9,589 nt of DNA, taken from positions 1 to 9,589 of the forward strand of contig JANXTJ010000332.1 in the NCBI GenBank assembly GCA_025352485.1, written 5' to 3'. Position numbers and translations under genes: made by a program. The stretch comes from Salinibacterium sp. GTDB lineage: Bacteria > Actinomycetota > Actinomycetes > Actinomycetales > Microbacteriaceae. The notes beneath the pieces are model-generated. The model saw nothing but the letters and a program-made list of their open reading frames with translations. It had not been told where the DNA came from and made no database searches. Below, piece after piece: positions 6,073 to 9,589 of the stretch; within the stretch, counting starts at the first letter, position 1; every line of letters begins with the position of its first letter.

Positions 6073-7494
6073 TCAGTTGATGAGGGTAACTGCGGTTGCC
6101 AGCACGGCGCCGTCGAGGCTGAGCGGAACCGCCAGCACGAGCGCGCCGAGCAGGCCGCCGAGCGCCTGGCTGAGCTGCAGGCCGGACGTGCCGCGCGGCA
6201 TCCCCTTCACGACCAGCGAGAACGAGCCGTCGGCCGCGATCGTGGTGGTGGCATAAACGACGCCGGCTGCCTTGGCCGTCACGGTAGCACCGGGCGCTCC
6301 GTGGCCGCTGAGCGCGATGTCGGCCGTGACAACGGGCGCGATTGTCCCCGCGAGCGGATCTACGACACCGACCAACTGCCCGGCCCCGAGTCGATCAATT
6401 CCGGGTGACCCAAGGCCGAGCGAATCGATGGGGGTGCTGGCCTGGTCGAATCCACCCGCCGCGGTCACGTCCCCCTGCGCACTCGCATCGGACGACCTAG
6501 GATTCGACGCCTGAGACGTCTGCGGCGAACTGGCAGTCGGCCCGACCAGAACGACCGCCCCGCCGATGGCCACCGCAATCACGAGCGTCGAAATAAATGC
6601 CACGGGAGCCGCTGCCGCCCCGAACCCGGATGCCACGCCTCCCACCCCCGCGATCACCGGTGCTGCGGGGATCGCCACCGCCGCAACGGCCGCACCCGCA
6701 CCGCCGCCGGTGGATGCCAAGAATGCACCCCCAACGCCACCGCCGAGCAGGATGGGGATCATCACCATTGCCAGTCGCGAGCCCACCTCCCCGACTTCCT
6801 CACTGATGATGGTGCACTTCGAGCAGGTCGCGAGGTGGAACTCGATGCGCTCGGAGTCGCGCGGGCTGAGGCTATGGCGGGAGTTCTCGCCGATGCGCGA
6901 GATTGCCCACTGGCATTCGCCGGATGAACTCGCGTCGTTGATGTGCGCCTGCAACCACGCCTTGCGAAGACCCTCGCGGGCGCGGTACGACAGAGCGGCA
7001 ACGCCGTTGGGGGACATGCCGAGCAGCGGAGCAACCTCGTGCGGGTCCATCCCCTCCACCTCGGTGTACCAGAGCACGGATTGCCAGCGCTCCGGGAGGC
7101 TACGAAACGCTCGCGCGGTGAGGGTCTTGTCGAGGGCGAGGACGGTCGGGTCACCAGAGGTGGACGGATCTTCGAACTCGGCGATGTCATCCACCGAGAT
7201 CTCCCGTAGCGCTGCCCCCCAGCTCGATGCGAGGTTGCGAATGGTCGTGTACAGGTAGGGCCGGAACGCGCCGGTAGGGCCGCCACCCGCCAGAACGCGC
7301 TGGTAGATGCGGGTGTAGGCCTCTGAGACGAGGTCCTCCGCATCTAGCGACGCCGTGAACTGGCGGGCGACACGCGCCCCCGAACGGTAGTGACGACGCC
7401 ACAATTCCGCAAACGCGCGGTGATCCCCCGCGCGCGTTTGTGTGACTAGCGTCTCGTCTGAAGCAGTTAACTTCGGACTGTCGGTGCCGTTCAT
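6073..7494 (-). CDS. ECF sigma factor fused to anti-sigma zinc motif, membrane region and Ig-like domain
   Basis: This 473-residue protein joins a regulator and its sensor in one chain. Residues about 24-90 form sigma region 2 (AFAELWRRHY, then DLVSEAYTRIYQRV). Residues about 120-182 form region 4 (RSLPERWQSVLWYTEVEGM, then a helix-turn-helix around HEVAPLLGMSPNGVAALSYRAREGLRKAW). Next comes a ZAS-like zinc site, H220-x3-C224-x2-C227, of the kind used by anti-sigma factors. Residues 241-318 are Ala/Gly-rich and hydrophobic, with the clearest membrane segment at about 296-317 and perhaps two weaker ones before it. A Ser/Pro-rich linker (319-360) leads to a bacterial Ig-like domain at about 390-434 (GHGAPGATVTAKAAGVVYATT). 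By topology this domain lies outside the cell. Release of the sigma part probably needs proteolysis or a shape change; this is inference. The ATG has AGGGGG directly against it and no well-spaced ribosome site, yet no other start exists in frame. Target genes are unknown. Confidence 0.88.
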   Translation of the reverse strand: MNGTDSPKLTASDETLVTQTRAGDHRAFAELWRRHYRSGARVARQFTASLDAEDLVSEAYTRIYQRVLAGGGPTGAFRPYLYTTIRNLASSWGAALREISVDDIAEFEDPSTSGDPTVLALDKTLTARAFRSLPERWQSVLWYTEVEGMDPHEVAPLLGMSPNGVAALSYRAREGLRKAWLQAHINDASSSGECQWAISRIGENSRHSLSPRDSERIEFHLATCSKCTIISEEVGEVGSRLAMVMIPILLGGGVGGAFLASTGGGAGAAVAAVAIPAAPVIAGVGGVASGFGAAAAPVAFISTLVIAVAIGGAVVLVGPTASSPQTSQASNPRSSDASAQGDVTAAGGFDQASTPIDSLGLGSPGIDRLGAGQLVGVVDPLAGTIAPVVTADIALSGHGAPGATVTAKAAGVVYATTTIAADGSFSLVVKGMPRGTSGLQLSQALGGLLGALVLAVPLSLDGAVLATAVTLIN

Positions 7495-7677
7495 CCCCCT
7501 GATCCATTCCCGGGTCCTCTTTCATTGTGCTCCGTGGGAAAAGGATTTACTAATGCGGGGCGCATTCCCTCACTACGAGAGACGCAGTAAAGGCCGAGTC
7601 ATGACGCGGAATGCCGGATATTTTTTATGCGGGTGTGCCCACTATTGGGGGGAGAGGCGTCGGGGGCTGCGGAGTTG
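7495..7677 (-). promoter_or_regulatory. Spacer between ptsI and the sigma-factor gene with inverted repeats
   Basis: No gene is supported here. The hairpin AATGCG-GGG-CGCATT lies at 7552-7566. GCATTCC (7562-7568) is repeated inverted as GGAATGC (7608-7614). Between them sits the perfect palindrome GTCATGAC (7598-7605). An A/T-rich stretch (minus strand ATAAAAAATA, about 7617-7628) is a candidate -10 region. These signs suggest a promoter and operator for the sigma-factor gene, possibly self-regulated. No clear terminator for ptsI was seen, so some read-through from ptsI is possible. Confidence 0.35.
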
Positions 7678-9321
7678 CTACGCCGCGGCCGCGGCCGCCC
7701 GCGCGCCGGCGGCCGTCGATGACGCCAACGCGGCCAGCGCCTTGCGTCTGGCCTGTTCGAGGGTGACCGTGGCCAACTCAGCGCGCACGTCTGCCAGCGC
7801 GGCCGGGGTCATCGAGAGGGTAGTCGCCCCGAGCCCAACCAGCACGACGGCAAGTTGCGGATCGGCCGCAGCCTCGCCGCAGATACCGACGCTCTTGCCG
7901 GCGGCCGCCCCGGCATCGCCCAGCATCTTCACCAGGCGCAAGACGGCGGGATGCCACGGGTCTTGGTAACTCGCGACGCTACCCAGCATCCGGTCTGCCG
8001 CCATCGTGTACTGCGTCAGGTCATTAGTGCCGACGGAGACGAAGTCGGCTGCGGCAAAAACCTGGTCGGCCATGACGGCCAGGGACGGAACCTCTGCCAT
8101 CACCCCGACCGTCTTGAGCCCGAGCGATTTCGCCAGCTCAACGAAATAACGGGTCTCTTCCGCGTCTGCGACCATCGGCGCCATCACCCACAGGTCGGCC
8201 GCCGTGGCATCCTGCGCCGCCTTCAGGGCGGTGAGCTGGTCGAGCAGGATCTGCTCGCTGGCCCGCAAGGCCCGCAGGCCGCGCAAGCCCAACGCCGGGT
8301 TTTCTTCGTGCGCGGAGTTCAAGAACGCGAGCGGCTTATCCGCGCCGGCGTCCAGCGCTCGAACAACAACCTTCTTACCCGGAAAATAAGACAGCAGGGC
8401 ACTGTATTTCTCCTGCTGGTCCTGCACCGAAGGGGCGGTCTTTGAGTCGAGGAAGAGAAACTCGGTGCGAAACAGGCCCACCCCCTCCGCGCCGAGCTCT
8501 ACTGCGGCGGGGCCGTCCTCGGGGGAACCGACATTCGCGAGCAGCGGGACCTTCGTGCCATCCGCCAGAGCGCCATCGACGATCGGGATGCTGGCCACCG
8601 CCGCCCGCGCCGCGATTCGGCTCTTCGCGTCGGCGATGAGCGCGGCACTCGGAGCCGGCGTGATGAGGTCGGCAGCGGCATCCATGATCACGAGGGTGCC
8701 ATCGACGAGCTCGAGGGCTCCGGTCACGCCCACGATGGCGGGAATCGATTTGGAGCGGGCGAGAATTGCGGTATGGCTGGTCGGGCCGCCTTCGCGGGTG
8801 ATGAGGCCGAGCACCTTGTCGAGGTCGAGGAGCGCCGTGTCGGCGGGAGCGAGATCGGTCGCCACCAGGATGAACGGGGTCTCGCTCTGCGGAACGCCGG
8901 GCGCCGGCACACCGCGCAGGTGCGCGATGATGCGCTGCGACACATCGCCGAGGTCGGTGGCGCGTTCGGCCATGTAGCCGCCCATGCCGATGAGCAGGTC
9001 TTGGAACGCCCGGAACGCCTCGAATACCGCGCGCTGCCCGGTCTTACCGGCGTCGATACGAGCCTTCACGTCGTCAGCAAGAGTCGGGTCTTGGGCCATC
9101 ATGGCGGCCGCTTCCAGCACGTCTCGTGCGGCGCCTCCTGCCGTCGCGCCACGCGCCGTCAGCTCGGCCGCGACCGCCGCGAATGCAGCCTGGGCCGCGG
9201 CGAACTCTGCCGCCGCGTCGCCCGGGTGCGCCGCGTCATCCGGCTCCGGAAGCGGATCGGGCATTCTCCTGATTGGCCCGACGGCAATGCCCCTGCCAAC
9301 GCCCACTCCGCGCAAATCCAT
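7678..9321 (-). CDS. ptsI: PTS enzyme I (phosphoenolpyruvate-protein phosphotransferase)
   Basis: This cytosolic enzyme takes phosphate from phosphoenolpyruvate and passes it to HPr, the first step in PTS sugar uptake. It has 547 residues, slightly short against roughly 570 in other bacteria. The N-terminal HPr-binding and phosphohistidine domains occupy about 1-225, with the phosphorylated His183 in GGPTSHTAILARS. The C-terminal PEP-binding barrel has GLFRTEFLF (Arg285), VVVRALDAGADK (Arg321), VGTNDLTQY at 430-438 and the active-site Cys481 in GICGEAA. All key residues are present. The last residues are an Ala-rich tail (AAGARAAAAAA), encoded by a GC-only repeat, probably without function. 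The ATG at 9319-9321 has a weak AGAGAAAG upstream. No ptsH or enzyme II gene lies in this window, so HPr must be encoded elsewhere or beyond the edge. Confidence 0.96.
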   Translation of the reverse strand: MDLRGVGVGRGIAVGPIRRMPDPLPEPDDAAHPGDAAAEFAAAQAAFAAVAAELTARGATAGGAARDVLEAAAMMAQDPTLADDVKARIDAGKTGQRAVFEAFRAFQDLLIGMGGYMAERATDLGDVSQRIIAHLRGVPAPGVPQSETPFILVATDLAPADTALLDLDKVLGLITREGGPTSHTAILARSKSIPAIVGVTGALELVDGTLVIMDAAADLITPAPSAALIADAKSRIAARAAVASIPIVDGALADGTKVPLLANVGSPEDGPAAVELGAEGVGLFRTEFLFLDSKTAPSVQDQQEKYSALLSYFPGKKVVVRALDAGADKPLAFLNSAHEENPALGLRGLRALRASEQILLDQLTALKAAQDATAADLWVMAPMVADAEETRYFVELAKSLGLKTVGVMAEVPSLAVMADQVFAAADFVSVGTNDLTQYTMAADRMLGSVASYQDPWHPAVLRLVKMLGDAGAAAGKSVGICGEAAADPQLAVVLVGLGATTLSMTPAALADVRAELATVTLEQARRKALAALASSTAAGARAAAAAA

Positions 9322-9377
9322 CAGTGCTGCTTTCTCTGGGTTGACGTTGCCTGCCCCAGCCTAGCTATGGTGGAGAA
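9322..9377. promoter_or_regulatory. Divergent promoter region between ptsI and the YihY-family gene
   Basis: On the plus strand TTGACG (9341-9346) is a near-consensus -35. It is followed after 15 bases by TAGCTA (9362-9367) as a -10, which puts the transcription start close to the ATG at 9378. The plus-strand gene may therefore be leaderless. On the minus strand TAGGCT (9363 down to 9358) fits the TAnnnT form for ptsI, so the two promoters would overlap and could compete. Confidence 0.4.
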
Positions 9378-9589
9378 ATGGGATTGATGCAGCGCATCGC
9401 GGCCGTCGCCGCGTGGGTTTCGGCACTTAAACCGGTGCGCGTTTTTGCGCAATACAACAGCAAGGGCGGGCCGCTACTCTCGGCCGGGTTGTCGTACAAC
9501 GCGATTTTTGCCGTGTTCGCCGCGGTGTGGGTGGGCTTCTCTGTCGCGGGCCTGATCATCACCTCGCACCCGGCGCTCGAGGCGGCGCT
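9378..9589 (+). CDS. YihY/BrkB-family membrane protein, 5' part only
   Basis: Only the first 70 codons are inside the window. The stretch KGGPLLSAGLSYNAIFAVFAA (about residues 29-49) is the family opening: a polar GGPLLSAGL segment leading into the first long membrane helix, which continues through VWVGFSVAGLIIT. YihY/BrkB proteins are multi-pass inner-membrane proteins; they were once named ribonuclease BN by mistake, and their role is unknown or possibly in transport. The start is uncertain. ATG 9378 fits a leaderless transcript from the TTGACG promoter; GGAG at 9372-9375 is too close to serve it. ATG 9387, in the same frame, has that GGAG eleven bases upstream. The gene is divergent from ptsI and has no evident functional link with it. 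Confidence 0.8.
   Translation, partial: MGLMQRIAAVAAWVSALKPVRVFAQYNSKGGPLLSAGLSYNAIFAVFAAVWVGFSVAGLIITSHPALEAA

Noticed and set aside
6566..7258. A 230-codon plus-strand open frame opposite the sigma-factor gene
   Set aside because: It is low-complexity Ala/Pro/Thr and Arg/Ser sequence mirrored from the real minus-strand gene, which has clear sigma motifs.
5206..7566. The 10-base string GGGGCGCATT occurs both near 5207 and near 7557
   Set aside because: Two copies of a 10-mer in GC-rich DNA, in unrelated settings (inside the mini-ORF and in an intergenic hairpin), are best explained by chance.
7616..7630. Run of T on the plus strand, considered as a terminator
   Set aside because: No gene on the plus strand ends here and no strong stem precedes the run. 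On the minus strand it is an A run, which does not serve ptsI.
7681..7697. GC-only repeat at the 3' end of ptsI
   Set aside because: It simply encodes the Ala-rich tail of enzyme I and looks like ordinary low complexity.
8773..9387. A 204-codon plus-strand open frame that overlaps the end of the ptsI region and stops in TGATG at the ATG 9387
   Set aside because: It is antisense to conserved ptsI sequence, including His183 region, and shows no family pattern. The TGATG is probably chance.

Overview
The window looks like chromosomal DNA from a high-GC actinobacterium, most likely of the Microbacteriaceae. The basis is strong GC bias at third codon positions, an sdhCDAB operon with actinobacterial-type subunits, a mycobacterial/corynebacterial-type mannosyltransferase beside a GDP-mannose synthesis gene, and a single-protein sigma/anti-sigma fusion. 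The family-level placement is inference from protein resemblance. No tRNA, rRNA, IS element, CRISPR array or phage gene was seen, and no gene-free gap exceeds about 185 bases.

Left part (1-2359): a divergent pair. The minus-strand gene is a mannose-1-phosphate guanylyltransferase (manC) that runs off the left edge. As written it carries a one-base frameshift in a C run at 222-224; the last 73 visible residues are intact in the neighbouring frame. The plus-strand gene is a GT4 glycosyltransferase of the MgtA/PimB type (Rv0557-like), which would consume GDP-mannose. The pair fits mannolipid or lipoglycan synthesis.

Centre (2360-6040): a complete succinate dehydrogenase operon, sdhC-sdhD-sdhA-sdhB. 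It is very tightly packed: sdhC/sdhD overlap by ATGA, sdhA starts with GTG directly after the sdhD TAG in the same frame, and a possible 14-codon mini-ORF links sdhA to sdhB through two TGATG junctions. An 11-bp perfect hairpin that includes the sdhB stop codon closes the operon. The region before sdhC holds a candidate -10 element with short inverted and direct repeats.

Right part (6073-9589): two minus-strand genes and one partial plus-strand gene. The first is a 473-residue protein that joins an ECF sigma factor, a zinc-binding anti-sigma motif, a membrane region and an extracytoplasmic Ig-like domain. It is the most unusual gene here. A 183-base spacer with several inverted repeats separates it from ptsI, which encodes enzyme I of the PTS. 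Divergent from ptsI starts a YihY/BrkB-family membrane protein cut by the right edge, with a good -35 element and a possibly leaderless start.

Apart from the fusion sigma factor, most of the window is ordinary core metabolism. The points worth checking are the manC frameshift, the fusion regulator and the mini-ORF and junctions in the sdh operon.
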